Under the pieces are notes generated by a model. It ran no database searches. It was not told the origin of the DNA and saw only the letters and a program-made list of their open reading frames with translations. The translations under genes and the position numbers were made by a program. Shown here piece by piece: positions 6,064-6,246 of a DNA stretch of 6,246 nucleotides (the first letter of the stretch is position 1; every line of letters starts with the position of its first letter). Source of the stretch: an uncultured Massilia sp. (GTDB taxonomy: Bacteria; Pseudomonadota; Gammaproteobacteria; Burkholderiales; Burkholderiaceae); assembly GCA_946886065.1 (NCBI GenBank), contig CAMPHU010000262.1:1-6246 (forward strand), in the 5' to 3' direction.

Positions 6064-6068
6064 GAGGA

Positions 6069-6246
6069 ATGGGCAAGTCCGCCAGCTTGACTGCGCGGTG
6101 GCTTGCCATTGCGCTCGCGTTGCATCTCGGGACGGCGCATGCCCTTTGCCTGGATCCCGCAAGCGGCCAGTCGGGTTGCCGGGTCCCGCTCGACCTGGAA
6201 GTGCGGCGTGCCGAGGCGATCGTGATCGGGCGCGTGCTGTCGGAGC
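6069..6246 (+). CDS. Secreted protein of unknown function, N-terminal part, cut by window edge
   Basis: ATG 6069 opens a frame that continues without a stop to the right edge (59 complete codons). The product starts with a clear signal peptide: MGKSASLTARW with positive charges, a hydrophobic core (LAIALALHLG) and an A-H-A cleavage site. The mature start is LCLDPASGQSGC, with two cysteines close together, followed by RRAEAIVIGRVLSE. The 'A-E-A-I-V-I-G-R-V' pattern resembles a beta-strand common at the start of small secreted or periplasmic proteins of this bacterial group. I cannot name a family. GAGGA (6064-6068) touches the ATG and is too close to serve, so AGAAGG (6054-6059) is the better ribosome binding site. 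It lies in a hairpin, suggesting structure-limited translation. Confidence 0.7.
   Translation, partial: MGKSASLTARWLAIALALHLGTAHALCLDPASGQSGCRVPLDLEVRRAEAIVIGRVLSE

Noticed and set aside
5564..6162. Two long overlapping minus-strand frames opposite the 5708 gene (181 and 193 codons)
   Set aside because: They are Ser/Arg-rich shadow translations of GC-rich DNA with no ribosome binding site or recognisable domain, while the + strand gene has good start signals and third-position GC bias.

Overview
The window is one strand-consistent stretch: every gene I support reads on the + strand. GC content is high and most codons end in G or C. Together with a large single-chain PurL ending in [10 protein letters not shown], this suggests a betaproteobacterium of the Burkholderiales, most likely Oxalobacteraceae (Massilia-like). 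The taxonomic call is inference from sequence style and family memory, not from a search.

Layout. (1) 1-2640: the C-terminal two thirds of purL, the purine-biosynthesis FGAM synthase, cut by the left window edge and closed by a perfectly symmetric hairpin terminator (2657-2681). (2) 2770-3486: a chromosomal KfrA-type protein, with an N-terminal DNA-binding domain and a long coiled coil. It has its own short promoter region containing a palindrome. (3) 3621-4199: a secreted, cysteine-rich protein with a TQGYWxN motif, of unknown function. (4) 4293-4628: a small protein with three predicted membrane segments. (5) 4760-5164: a small unrecognised protein behind a good sigma70-like promoter in an AT-rich island. 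(6) 5165-5707: 543 bases with no convincing gene, holding a run of hairpins, then an AT-rich island with a candidate promoter. (7) 5708-6025: a small acidic unrecognised protein. (8) 6069-6246: the start of a secreted protein cut by the right edge, separated from the previous gene by a hairpin that includes its likely ribosome binding site.

How the parts relate. purL is housekeeping. The KfrA-like gene is a separate transcription unit behind the purL terminator. From about 3.6 kb onward the genes are short, mostly unrecognised, secreted or membrane-associated, and use more A/T-ending codons. This looks like a lineage-specific accessory segment next to a core gene. I see no mobile element, tRNA, rRNA, CRISPR array or recognisable defence system. 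The most unusual parts are the structured 5165-5360 stretch, the unknown secreted TQGYWxN protein, and a sharply AT-ending codon patch inside purL.
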